NCBI GenBank assembly: GCA_029962745.1
Contig: CM057158.1
Location: 1,950,558 to 2,014,557 of the forward strand
Direction: 5' to 3'
From: Echinometra lucunter
Taxonomy: Eukaryota; Echinodermata; Echinoidea; Camarodonta; Echinometridae
Length of the DNA: 64,000 bases
Part shown: positions 26,315 through 38,050 of the stretch, piece by piece
Layout: each line of letters starts with the position of its first letter
Numbering within the stretch: position 1 is the first letter of the stretch
Translations under genes and position numbers: made by a program
The notes under the pieces: model-generated
Told to the model about the DNA's origin: nothing
Seen by the model: the letters and a program-made list of their open reading frames with translations, nothing else
Database searches by the model: none

Positions 26315-29200
26315 GACACTGTACAAATACTGTTGCAAAAGTTAGCTTTTGCCACCAAATTTTCTTCCATATTTTATGGAAAAAAATTTGTATCCATTAA
26401 CTAGATTAACTGTAGGCATAGATGATGCACTTCTAGCTGGTCGTCCTCATTTTACCTACCCTTTGATTTATGCTGCTAGCAGGTCCATGCTTTTGAATGT
26501 GTTTTGATCAAATCAGATGCCTAAATCATACATGAATGCATTTGGGCTTGTGAATAAGTAGTAATATGATATGTTTGCTTTGGAAGAGCTTGATATCCTA
26601 GAAGACTCCATGACTTTCATCCATTATAGGCATAGCAATAATAAAAATTTGGAAAAATTTTGTTGACAGAAAGTGATTCTCTAGCAGTTTTATTTCACCC
26701 TCAGTGAGAGGAATGAGGAAAGAATTTTAGGTATGTATGTTGATTTTCTTCTACATGTACAATGTTGGTAGTCACTAGTCAGTAGTCTTTAAAACTTGAT
26801 CCCTCTGATTATGATGAAATTTTAACATGATAAATGTAATTATCCCAATTACAATAGGCATACTATGAACACTATCGCAAAAAGCTGAATAAGCTATCTG
26901 TTGATTGTGTTAAGATGTAATTTTGTTCATTTTTATGCCTCCACCCACCAAATGTGGGTGCCGGAGACATTATTGAATTTTTGTATGTGTTGATGTTAGC
27001 AGTGAATAGTCGCACCAATTGCTGCCATATTGGACAAACGTCAGACAAGATCCAGCTTGTCATCATATACATGTATGTATGGTAATGAAATGCTCAGAGC
27101 CCCAAGCTGACATCCTCCATTAGTCCAGTCCTGCTTCCTTTCTCTCTTTCTCTCTCTTTCTCTTTCTTTGTGTATTTATCTTGTTTTATCTTTCAGTATG
27201 TCCTTTTCCTCCTCTTCTGTTTATTTTGTAATTGTGTTTGCTCTCTCTTATGCTCCATCTCTGTTCTTTTCTCTCTCCCTCTATCTCTCACTCACACATC
27301 TGCTGCTGTAACTATGCATCCCTCTACAAGGTGGAAAATTCAAATTGACCAACCCTTAACACCTTGCTAGAGGGCGCTCATCCCAGGGGCCATTGATGAG
27401 AAGGCTCCTGACGGACACCGATTGAAGCACCCCAATTGATTGCCTTCAAGTGTCCGCTTACTAATTTCCCCATTTCGCCATCAAGTGCATGTGTGCTTGT
27501 GAGTATTAGGGTGGTTTATTTTAGTCTAGCTTTGAGTCACTTGTACCTGATGGAGACGCCATGTAGTGGTCCGATTTGAGCAGTGTTTCATTAGAGGCGG
27601 CATTGTCGCGTGCAGGGCAGGCATTCGTTGCCAATTTGCATGCCCTATTACAAGGCTTTGCAGAAACAGGTCACCAGAGGACAGCCTTGTGTTGTTTCAC
27701 AGGAGTAATAGTGCAGAGACATTATGAATATGATATATGAGTAATAATAAGCAACCCATGTATTATGCCTATTACATAGTAATACTGCTTCACAAATATA
27801 TATAGATTCCTTTTAGTGTAAATAATGTCTGAAAGTGTATGTGATTTATCAGAGTACTTTTTTTATTTTCAAGCTTGAAGTTTCTTTACTCTTTTCAATA
27901 GTCTTGTAATACTTGATTAAGTGTTTTGTCTTTCTTTAAAGATGAGCCCCAAATTTTGCAGGAAAGTTCCAAGAATTACAAAATATCAGGTTTATGATTA
28001 ATCATGGATATTTGCAACATAGAACTTTCACAGACTTGAAGAAGGTTGATCACTCTAAAAACTCACCACAAGGGTTTCAGGTTGAAAAAGAGTGGGTTGC
28101 ATTCACATAGGTGTGTGTGATGAGTTTTCTCATGGCTATTTGTCATAGAGTTGTGACTACGTTTAGTGAAGCTCTATCATTAAAATGCTATCACAAAGTG
28201 ATATATCCATAACCCAAACCTGCATGAAGCCTGTACAAGGAAGCAACTGAAGAGCACTTTATAGTTATAATTGGCAATCCATCTTGATATGAAGATGACC
28301 ACTATTTCCACTGACCATGCTCTGATATGACAACAAGCATCTAATGGTCAAGCCTGGATGACCAGCCAACAGCTAGGCTGCAAAGTAGCACTTTACCCTT
28401 GATAATGGGAAGAGATTCGTCTACTGCTTCTTAAGGGCAAAGTTGAGTACTGCCCATGAAATTCAGTCATGAAAGGCAATAAATGCAAGCAGACAGCTGA
28501 TCATTAAAACAGGTAGCCACTGGACATTCATGGCTCCAGTTGTCCTCAGATGTCGCAGTTGGAGCTCTAGATTTTGCATATATTTAAGAAGGCCTTGTAG
28601 TTTCTCGATGTTTGTTAGTTATTGAGGACATTGTCTTTGCATGCAATACTTATGATTTTATTGTTATTGTCTTTGTTTGGTTTAGTTTTGTTTTTGCTTT
28701 AAGTTGCCGCTTTCCTTTGCAGACATCAATAGGCATCAGGCAGAAAAGGCATAACCATCTTTCAAAAAATAAGAGTAAACATCCTTTAGGCTCTAAGAAA
28801 ATGTCTTAATACATCCACATCTACTGTAGATGTATAGGTAATACAATTTTTAGAAATAGGATATAATAAAAAGAAAGTAAAAAATGGGACATTCATGTTT
28901 TCTTTTGTATTGTCCTGTTTTTTATTGAATTAAAATATTTCTTCTATACAACTGTATCCGTCGTGATTTGAATCGTCATTCATTATCATCATCTATGCAA
29001 TGATTGGTGTGTAATTAGTGACAGGCATTTGCCCCCAACATGTTCAACTGAGTCACATATTAGTGAATAGGTGAATCATATAGGCTGCATGATGAGAGCA
29101 ATTCATAGGGCATCATATCATTGTTTTCAGGCTAATTTAGATATTCATCTCTGTCTAGCAGTAGAGGCACTGAAGATATGTACTTTTCTATGCATTCAAT
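26315..29200. other. Non-coding stretch
   Basis: No gene recognised. A hairpin repeat (ATGCCTCCACCCAC/GTGGGTGCCGGAGACAT) lies at 26935-26972. 27365-27720 is less AT-rich and compact, but all frames are interrupted. Confidence 0.45.
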
Positions 29201-29249
29201 TGTTCATTGTCTTTCCCTTTTCAGTCTATCTCCCTTCCCCCCTCCCCCC

Positions 29250-29444
29250 CCCCCCTTCTCTCACTCCCACTCTCTCTCTCTCTCTCTCTCTCTGTCTGTC
29301 TCTCTGTTCTCTTTTTTCCATTTCTCTCTCTTCACACTTTTATCTTTGTGCTTCTGTCTATCCCTTCCTCTCTCTCTTCTACATGTATGTCTGTTTGCCT
29401 TTGTATGTGTGTCTCTATCTGCTCTGTCTCCCTCTCTCTCTCAC

Positions 29445-29488
<44 letters not shown>

Positions 29489-29490
29489 AT
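29250..29490. repeat. CT microsatellite block
   Basis: (CT)n runs at about 29270-29300 and 29452-29484, a C-run at 29245-29254 and CT-rich linkers. Overlapping Ser/Leu frames are artefacts. Confidence 0.92.
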
Positions 29491-31302
29491 CATCTCTTGG
29501 TCTCGTTTTAATTCTTTACAAATTAATGAAAGCTGTGAACTCCATTTGATTTGTGCTTCTGTATATTCTGTGTATGCTCAATGTCTTTCTCTTGCTCTCT
29601 CTCCTTCTCTTTCTCTTTCTCTCTTTGTCTGTTATTTCCCAGTCCCAGTTTCTCTCTCACTTTATATGTCTCCTTTGATTTCCATTCAGCTGGAGTATAC
29701 TACCGTCAGCTCCTAGTTGACATTTACACGTTGCCGCGTAAAACCCAAGATGACTGTAATTTAAGGAGCAGGTCTGCTTTGATTAAAAGAGCAGAGTTTC
29801 ATGAATCTGCATACATACCCTATACCAGTGTTTCTATGTTTCTCAGCTCTCACCATGCTCTCATCTGCTTTATCATACAGGTTGTCCTCAAAGAAAAACA
29901 CTTCAATTTTGCTCCTATGGTAAATGTCAAGATATTTGTTTTTTTGTCCATATGTATAAAATATTTCCTTGTAGTACTCAGTATATTATCAAAGAATACA
30001 GGTAATACTGCTTCATGAATTTTTGGATTTGAAGTTTGCCCTTTTTCAGAAAAGCAATTTAATATTAAGTGTATGTTGAATATTACGCCACGAGGGAAAT
30101 AAGGAATTAATGTGACAGATTGACTGTGCTGATTTGTTTTTTTCATTTAATGCTGAGATACTGGAATCTAAATGTGATGAATGAAAAAATATGTATACCG
30201 TGAATTAAAGGAGAAATAAATTGAAAAACAACCTCTGCTTACTTTTGATTTAAAGTTGTTGGGTTTTTTTGGGGGGGGGAGTCCAAATATAATTATGCCC
30301 TTTACATAGCACTATGAATTTTGTGAATGACATATGCATTGTCGCTTGAGTTTCTGTTATTCAAATTGAAGATCATAATTTCCTTGATGGAAAGAAGTAT
30401 TCATCTATAACTTTGATATTTACAATAGAGATTACAGTACTTATTTCAATTAATCGTCTTGCTTGTTGGTCTGGAAGCATTGATTACTATCAGGGCTCTC
30501 TTATCCAGCTAGACAGCTAATGAACTATTTCTGCCAGTGCTGCTCGACCGTTTATTTATGATGTCTGGGAAAATCATTAAAACAGGGAGTGTGTCTTTAA
30601 TTGTTTTCACTCATGACTATTTTTTTAATCAGGACTACAGGGTGTTATGCTGTTGTCAGTAGGAGGGAACCATGGTTTTTGTCATTTCTTGCTGGATACA
30701 GATTCAACCTGAAATACTTAATGTATGTGGCATTATGTGCATAGCAATTATAAACCATTCTCTATACTAGTACTTTAATTTCTTCTTCCTTCATATTGGT
30801 CTCATTCCAAAATTGTGTAGCAGCTTGATCCTGCACAAAGTATTACACCCTGCAAGGCCTTTGGTATAATATAAGTTTTAACAAATTGGAATATAGTCAG
30901 CAATAAAATAATCATCTGTTAAAATATTTAATTCTAATGTTAGAGTGGTCTGCTCAATTTGTATAAGACATGTTTGATGAATTTGATACACTTCATTTTT
31001 TATTGATTTGATTTGGTTCAAGGCATTTCAAATCTGTTCGATTCATTTTCAACAGAATGTTGCAATGAAAAAAGAAAAAAATCTGTGCATGTACACATAA
31101 TTTCTCATTTTAAAAAGTGCTAATTTGGAAAATTGCCTCAGTTCCATCAACTGGACAAACCCTGACAACGACCACTGAAATCAAACCAAGCTTGCCTGAT
31201 CTCGCAAAAAAAAAAATATTTGAGCTGGCTTTCTGTTTCACCAAACAAGCACTCACAAAGATGAAGAAAACCCCAAAAGACAGACGATTGTTCCATCACA
31301 GG
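29491..31302. other. Non-coding stretch
   Basis: Further CT-rich sequence up to about 29660, then AT-rich sequence without recognisable exons. Confidence 0.5.
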
Positions 31303-31350
31303 CTGTCCGACCTTGACCGTGTATGTTACGGTCAGTGAACACTCGGACAG
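31303..31350. other. Nested two-step hairpin
   Basis: CTGTCCGA (31303-31310) pairs with TCGGACAG (31343-31350); inside it TGACCGT (31314-31320) pairs with ACGGTCA (31328-31334) around a 7-base loop. Both stems are perfect. Confidence 0.7.
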
Positions 31351-32565
31351 GATGATCTCTGGCAGCGGGTGCACCAGCCATCAAATGAGAGAAAGCAATC
31401 AATACCCATGATGCATTGCACAGGAAATGATGTTATTTTTTGGGAGGGAGGGAGGGATCAATAGATTAGATGGATGAATCTTGATGGATGAAAGAAATGG
31501 GAGCCTTGATATCAGTTATAATATTTACTTGGTCATGAGATGTATTATTTCTTACCTCCTTTTTTTTTCCTAATGATGCTATCAAAGCCAGTGATGGATT
31601 TTAATGACTGCGATGTGTGTAAGAGTGTGAACATTGCCAGAAGGAATGTTGCAACACCCCCTCCTTTCCCAATGCCCTTTTAACTCACTGACCACTGAAT
31701 TCTCTATTTCCCATAGGCTTAGTACAGGGATGACCCAATTCCAGTAGGCAAAGTGTTAAAAAGTCTTCTTTTTTGCCTGAGCTTGGACTTTGGGTATTTT
31801 GGTTGGATTTTCATATTAATTCAAGGGGAACTTATGATCACACTATTCTAAAACAGAAGATAAGAATGAGAATTTCTGGCTGACCTCAGCCTGTAAACAT
31901 TCATGTATTTTAGACGAAAAGACAAATGTACAACTGCTAAGCCAGGAACAACCCATAGAAAGGTTGAATGGTTATGTGTGCACTTTATAGACAGGCACCT
32001 GGAATCATTCCTTCTAATCAGCTAGCAAAGATCAGGTCACCCAAACATGCAGATGTACTTTTGTAGAGATTCACACTGCTTTCCTCCTGTGAACATAGCA
32101 CTGGTGGATGGTCTAACAGCTCGTGGGTGAATCTGGCACATCTAAATAATGTTTTTGGCTTGCCCTGGAGGGTTCAGCAGATCCCAAATCACCCATAATG
32201 TCAGCCCATGTCATTCACGTGTAGTGGTGTACCCCTGGGAGAGAACAAGATAGAGAAAGCAAGTGAAAGATGAAAAGAAGGAGAGGGAGAGGGAAAGAGA
32301 GAGAATGTGGGTGAAAGATAGTGGAATAGAGAGCAAGAGGAAGGTGAAAAGAAGGATAGAGAGAGGGGGCAGATGAAAGAAATTAACAGAGAGCAAAAGA
32401 AACATTGGAGATGGGAAAGATCAAGAGAGAGAGAGAGAGAGAGAGAGAAGGTGGGTGAAAGATAGTGGAATAGAGAGCAAGAGGAAGGTGAAAAGAAGGA
32501 TAGAGAGAGGGAGCAGATGAAAGAGAATAACAGAGAGCAAAAGAAACATTGAAGATAGGAAAGAT

Positions 32566-32602
<37 letters not shown>

Positions 32603-32735
32603 GGGTGAAAGATAGTGGAGTAGAGAGCAAGAGGAAGGTGAAAAGAAGGATAGAGAGAGGGAGCAGATGAAAGAGAATAACAGAGCAAAAGAAACTTTGA
32701 AGATGGGAAAGATCAGAGAGAGAGAGAGAGAGAGG

Positions 32736-32775
<40 letters not shown>

Positions 32776-32793
32776 AGAGAGAGAGAGAGAGGG

Positions 32794-32837
<44 letters not shown>

Positions 32838-34415
32838 GAAGGTGGGTGAAAGATAGTGGAGTAGATAGCAAGAAAAAGGTGGAAAAGAGGGGCATAGAGG
32901 GCAGGGGGCAGATAAAGGAGTGTCACTGATAAACAGAGAAAATGAAAGATGTGAGAGATAGAGATGGAAGGATGGGGAGAAAGACAGACAGAGATGAAAG
33001 TGATGGAAAGATAGGACACCTTGAGAGAAGGAGAATGCGAGGGGAGGATGGGAAAGAGATTGTAAGATGTACAAAGAAAGTGAAAAGAAAGCAAGGGGAA
33101 ATGTATAATGAAAGATATAATGAAAGATGAATAGACATGTGGGAAATTAAAAGAGAAATCTGGAAGATAAGTACAGAGGATAGAAGATAAGTAATGTGAT
33201 TATTGCTATCTTATCTTATTATAGTACTGATGATTGCAGTGAGAGGAAGAATGTGTATTGATGTTTATGATCATGATCATGTAGCAATGATAAGTTAATA
33301 TGGCTAGAGCACAATAATAGCAGCCATGCTAAAGCTGGGGTAATAACAGTGGAGTGCTAGGAGGGTCAAACTTGACAGACATGAGTGCTATACAAGAACT
33401 CACTATTATGATGATGATTATTATTATTATTATTACTATTATGATGATAATGATGATGATATTGCAATGAAAAATTCTGAAGATATTAAGCTAATGAAAA
33501 TGACACTTAAAGCTTACAATAAATACATGTAGGAGGTCCATAGGTCAGTATCTCAAGACTACCAGTGTACTGTGCTTAACATGCACACAACCATTACAAC
33601 TTGGCCACCTGCGATAGCACATGTGAGAAATCCATTTAGCATCTTGCACGCTTGGTTGCTGATCCAGGCACGAGACCAAATCCAGCGCGGTGGCTTGCAT
33701 CCATCTTCTGGTTGATGCTCAGGGCATCTAAATTGGCTCACAGGGAAAGGGATTTTATCCTGCGGGTTCTTTGGTTCTGCTGTATTATTAGCCGCCAGTA
33801 TACATTTGAACAGCTTGTTATCACATTAGGAATATTATATTTATGTTATCCAAATATTTCATGTCACATCTAAATCAGCTTGTAAGAAGATTGCTGTTTT
33901 TGGAACACCATATGGATTCTTGCAGTTAACATAAACTTTGTCATAAACATTATTTCCTCCCCCCACCCTCCCTCCCACCCTCTCTAGTTTTCTCTCTCTT
34001 TGTATTTCCTTCAGGAATACTGTAAGGAAAAAATAAGTTGAAATAACATCAACTTCTGTTATTGCAGTGATATTACTGCTAGTGCTTCTACATGTACCAC
34101 TACTGCTGCTGCTGCTACTTCTGCTTCTTCAACTTCTATCTCTGCTAGCCTACTACTATTGCTGCAAGTGCTGCCTCTCCTACTCTGTGCACTTGTCCAA
34201 ATGCTGATTATTACAACTTGTATTGAAATCACTTACGTACATGTGTGTTCTAAATTGACCGGTGTGAGATGGTGGAAGTAACAGACTTCCTTTCTTCCAT
34301 GATTTTTTTTTTAAATAGTCCCTTACTTAATCATTTCTGTATCTTGGCAAGTCATTTTAGTCTTGCATCAGTCCCACTAACTGACCTATTTTGTTTGTTT
34401 TATTCCCACTTACAG
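31351..34415. other. Region upstream of the detected SLC7A6OS exons
   Basis: Apart from the GA minisatellite this is AT-rich. A TTA/GAT microsatellite lies at about 33405-33465 and a CTG/CTT-rich stretch at 34100-34180. The missing first SLC7A6OS exon (expected to encode a VKRKR-like start) was looked for here and not seen. Confidence 0.5.
32240..32890. repeat. Purine-rich composite minisatellite, ~147-bp unit with GA expansions
   Basis: GTGGGTGAAAGATAGTGGA, followed by AGAGAGCAAGAGGAAGGTGA and then AAAGAAACATTG, recurs starting at about 32307, 32451, 32601 and 32842. Each unit ends in a (GA)n run of different length; the last is longest (about 32716-32838). Confidence 0.92.
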
Positions 34416-34796
34416 GAACAACCCATCTCACAGAGGATTCAAGCAGCACTAAGTACAGTCCATCTCTACGCTAACTTAGAACCTACAAAACCCCAGTCTA
34501 GGCCCAAACCCTCATCAACCTCCTCATCATCATCGTCGTCATCTAAGAAGTCCAAGAAAAGCAAGTCTAAGTCAAAGTCGAAATCGGACACTAAGAGCAA
34601 GAGCCGAGCATCACAGCTTGCAGCTCAGCAAGAGGGAAGATTCAAAATTGTGTCGACATACAGGGGGGTGAATCTGAAAGGACTTGATGGGCAGAGTGCG
34701 CCCTCTAGTGTTAGTAATGGTGTGAGTCGGAGTACAGGAGCTGCCAAGGATAGCCATGAGCTTTTCAGTCTATTCGATGCTGTCATAGATGAAGAG
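34416..34796 (+). CDS. SLC7A6OS: SLC7A6OS exon A (first detected coding exon)
   Basis: The acceptor is ...CACTTACAG before GAA and the donor is GAAGAG/GTATTG; both ends are phase 0 and the exon has 127 codons. It starts EQPISQRIQ, which matches the region just after the N-terminal exon in vertebrate homologues. It then carries a run of eight Ser, a Lys/Ser-rich basic stretch, the conserved QEGRFKIVSTYRG block and HELFSLFDAVIDEE. The open frame continues upstream of the acceptor to 34269, but that part (SSMIFFLNSPLLN...) does not look like this family and is taken as intron. Confidence 0.85.
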
Positions 34797-37700
34797 GTAT
34801 TGAATGTTGTTTTGTTTTTTTCTAGTTTGATGAAAACTGTAGTGAATGTGGTATTTATCAAGTATAGTAATTAAAATAAACATTGGACCATTCAATTTGA
34901 GTGAGGGTTGCCTAAAGTTCCTCTTCTTTTCTTCAAATGCTTAAGGGAGGGGGGAGAATGTACTTAAGAGTTTCTCTCCCGCCTTTCTATAATTTGCAGT
35001 CTAGTTCTCCTGCTATACATCTATATTTCTGCCAATTTCTAAAAAATGATTGTGTAGACCCATTCAAATTTGAGTGATTATTAATTTTGCTTAGCAAAAT
35101 GGCATGTATGCTCTCTCCCTCTCTCTCGCACACATGCACACACTCAGTCGCTCATCATATAAACCTCTTTCTGTGACAGGCGAAATCATCAAGTAGTTAC
35201 AAGAGGCAGAGTTCCAAATCATCAGACGGCATCACATGTAATTCTGTTAAAATGATCAGAGAGAAGCTAGTCATCGACGATGGTGCCGACAGCGAGTATG
35301 TGTACGATCTCTACTACGCAGATGACAATCAGCTGGACTTTGGCCAGAGTATAGTGACAGGGATGCAGGTAATAATAATGATAATGATGATGATGACAGC
35401 AACAGCAGCAGTAGCAACAACAACAATCTTAAAGTAGATATATGCCCTTAAAATTTATTCAGGATGTATAGAATTTTAGTCCAGTGGATCAATTTTTTAG
35501 ACAAATCACTTTTTAGGCGTTTTATCTTTATGTTGTTGTGTGAAAGAATGCGTCTAGAACACAAAATACAAAAATGAAAAAATTAAAATCTATTTTGACA
35601 TAATGAAATAGAATTTTAGCAAAGATCATGCCAAAAGAATTTTCAAGGTCTACATGCTACCCGTGAAATTATCAGTCATTGTTTGAAAAATTAGATTTTC
35701 AATTCTCTTCCATTTTGCGTTCTGGACACATTCTTTCGCACAATGACATAAAGATAAGACGCCTTATGTATTTGCTTCTTCTGGCCCAGTTGTAGGTACA
35801 TGGGTATGCAACTGTAATGACTGTATTGATGATAGCAAAGAGCTAGAGCCAGGATATTGATTCAAAGTAGTGCTTGGAGATGCTAATCTTATGTACATTG
35901 AGACCTTCTTATCATAAACACTTTAGCACCAAGGAAATGAAATTGCTATGTGCAAACCTTATAGCAATGTAGAGAATCATATTTGTGATATGCATAATAT
36001 TTTTACAGTTATGAGATTGAAATCCATGGTTGAGGGGCTGCTCCCTGGCTTAATCTGCAATCAACGTTCGTTTAGAATGTACAGTCTCAGATAGCGTTGA
36101 GTAAATCAAGCCCAGGTGACCAGGTCATATCAGGCTAAGAAAATAATAAAAGAACACTATAACAAGTGTTTCTTGTAATAGTGTTCTTTATAAGAGGTTC
36201 CACTGTATAGTGTGCTACGCAAAATGGAGATTTTCATAGATATGAAGATTGATTATTTGTTTTTAATGTCTTATTTGAGAATTGAGGACTTAAACTTTCA
36301 ATCTACTTCTTTCGTCTTTGTGTAGTTGGAGGATGAGGATCTAGTACATGACTTCTTTGATGAGGATACTCATGAGACTTATGACGATGAAGACGATAGC
36401 AACGATGAAAACAACTGGAGGAATGACTACCCAGATGAAGATCCCGATAAACGTAAGACATTATAATTCTTTCGGTCATTAAGTTGTAACTTGAAAGCTG
36501 GTAGAAAAACAAAATTGTTTTCCCATTTGACCCTCTGGTCATCAGTGATCATGCCCGAGAATAAAAATGCTGAACAATTTAGAGGCTTCACTTTTCTTCC
36601 CTAAACAGAAACATATACATTCATTTTGACATATTTCTACTGATGAAAGGTCTTTTGAGACCATTTAACATTGAAATGAATGATCGTATTAAGGTCAAAG
36701 TGTGAAAATTCATACTTTACTAATGCTCACAAAGTTGTTTGCACCAGTGAGGTTACTAATGCTAGGCAAAAATGTGCAATTGAAATATTTTACTTATGGC
36801 ACTGTGACTGTAGGGTGTAACTTTAGGCATAGTTTTTAGATTTAGGACAAACAATTGTGTGGATTTCTTATCAGTTTTCTTCTGTTAGGGATATCAGGGC
36901 TTGGATAGGAAATAAAAGTCATTTCGATATGTTTGCAGAGTTTGATGGTCAAGTGGTTTAAACACTTCACTGGAGGCAAATTTGCTCAGTTGTTTCTCAG
37001 AGTGTCTGGCTTCCGCACCAAAGACTTTGGAATCAAATCTACCCCAAACAGGGAGATGACTGAAGCCTTTGCTGTGTTGTAAGGGGCTCCTCCCCTGTTC
37101 TGTGCACTTATGCAGGATTACAGTCCAGAACACAGATGGCTAATGGATAGGGAGAGTCATCACCACCTATGTATGTTGATGACCATTGTACTCTTGGTAT
37201 AAGATTTGGGGGTAAACCCTGGTCAAATGCTGTTCCTAACATCTGTTTTATATTTTGAGGAGGAGCATTATGGCAAAAGTGTTGAAGTTTACTTCTTCTC
37301 ACCAAGACAAAGATGATGACAAACTAGTATTCCAAAGGTTGAAGGGGTGATCCCTATTATGGCACCGACTTTCCTTGCCAAAGCATTAATCTTCGTGCAC
37401 TATCATATATCCAGGTACTTGGTAGGACTAAAATTCTTGAATTTGAAGGAATATTTTGAAGAAATATCTTGTAGCTGTGTTCTTGGAAGGCTTTCAGTAC
37501 TCTTTGGGATTGGATATTATCTGTGTGCAACAGGTTAGCTCTATACAAGAGATTAATTATTGCAGTATTCTGTTTCTACTAAAGTATCATAATTGTTCAT
37601 TTTAAAATTCGTTTTAATGTGAATCAATCTTCTCTTATTTCATCATCCGTAGGACATGAAGATCTGTTTGATGAGTACAAGGATGAGTACCGATACGGTG

Positions 37701-37813
37701 ACATATCCAGCGATGATGACATTCTCAACGACTACGGAGACTACCGGAAAAGGCCAACCAAGAACCTGGATTACTTTGGTGGAGGCAGAGACCCTCTAGA
37801 TGATCTAATGTGA
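34416..37813 (+). CDS. SLC7A6OS: SLC7A6OS/Iwr1 orthologue, RNA polymerase II nuclear import factor (5' exon missing)
   Basis: Four plus-strand coding exons join in phase: 34416-34796, 35180-35368, 36326-36452 and 37653-37813 (stop TGA). They give 285 residues. The family (yeast Iwr1, vertebrate SLC7A6OS) binds RNA polymerase II and helps carry the assembled enzyme into the nucleus. What shows this: QEGRFKIVS in exon A; then CNSVKMIREKL followed by YVYDLYY; then the acidic block with YDDEDDSNDENNWRNDYPDE, which is the Iwr1 domain signature. The C terminus is acidic and ends PLDDLM. A Ser run followed by a Lys/Ser-rich stretch in the first exon is basic and could be a nuclear localisation region (inference). 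The human protein is about 309 residues, so roughly the first 60 residues, with the usual VKRKR start, are missing. I could not find that exon upstream. The neighbouring SRCR gene is convergent. Confidence 0.88.
35180..35368 (+). CDS. SLC7A6OS: SLC7A6OS exon B
   Basis: The acceptor is TCTGTGACAG before GCG and the donor is ATGCAG/GTAATA; phase 0 at both ends, 63 codons. It encodes ITCNSVKMIREKLVIDDG, then EYVYDLYYADDNQLDF, the start of the Iwr1 domain. Directly after the donor lies a short AAT/GAT/CAG/CAA-rich microsatellite (about 35370-35430) into which the reading frame runs; this is intronic. Confidence 0.88.
35515..35764. mobile_element. Palindromic MITE, family A copy 2, inside a SLC7A6OS intron
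   Basis: The ends are GGCGTTTTATCTTTATGTTG and, complemented, GGCGTCTTATCTTTATGTCA, flanked by TTA on both sides. The asymmetric centre, complemented, matches copy 1 at 5211-5480 (CAAACAATGA.TGATAATTTC and GTAGCATGTAGAC), so the copies are in opposite orientation. Confidence 0.78.
36148..36191. other. Short intronic hairpin
   Basis: AAAGAACACTATAACAAG and CTTGTAATAGTGTTCTTT are inverted copies (one bulge) around TGTTT, in the intron between exons B and C of SLC7A6OS. Confidence 0.6.
36326..36452 (+). CDS. SLC7A6OS: SLC7A6OS exon C, core Iwr1 acidic motif
   Basis: The acceptor is TTTGTGTAG before TTG and the donor is GATAAAC/GTAAGA. It enters in phase 0 and leaves with one extra base. It encodes the diagnostic YDDEDDSNDENNWRNDYPDE block, the most conserved part of the family. 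Confidence 0.9.
37653..37813 (+). CDS. SLC7A6OS: SLC7A6OS terminal exon
   Basis: The acceptor is ATCATCCGTAG before GACATGAAG. The single base carried from exon C completes an Arg codon. It encodes HEDLFDEYKDEYRYGD, then DILNDYGDYRKRPTKN and the end FGGGRDPLDDLM, with TGA at 37811-37813. A diverged copy of the exon end and following UTR lies about 166 bp downstream. Confidence 0.87.
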
Positions 37814-38050
37814 TTGGCTGGGAGGGGAAATCTGAAGATTGTTTGACAAGTCAGATGTCTTGTCTCATTTTTTCCTCTAAATTTTTGTTTTTCCATTATC
37901 AACTACTATGGAGAGTACTTTAACCAGAAAGCTGAGTCACTTTAAGTTAGGCTGAGATCCTCTGGATGACCTCTTGTGATTGACTGGAAGGAAAAATCTG
38001 ATGATCAGTCGACCAATCAGATGTCTTGTTTCACTTTTTTTCTCCAGTTT
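37742..38050. repeat. 166-bp tandem duplication spanning the SLC7A6OS stop codon
   Basis: CCTCTAGATGATCTAATGTG near 37793 (codons DLM plus stop) matches CCTCTGGATGACCTCTTGTG 166 bases downstream, followed in both by ATTG(G/A)CTGG.AGG and CAGATGTCTTGT.TCA. The downstream copy is diverged and lies in the 3' UTR. Confidence 0.8.

Noticed and set aside
31117..31338. Possible missing first exon of SLC7A6OS
   Set aside because: The frame lacks the VKRKR-type start and has no donor in phase 0 leading to exon A.
32201..33094. 297-codon minus-strand frame of Ser/Leu-rich sequence
   Set aside because: It follows the GA minisatellite; the apparent protein repeats are the DNA repeat units, and other frames are open too.
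34625..34861. Minus-strand frame opposite SLC7A6OS exon A
   Set aside because: Shadow of a well-supported exon.
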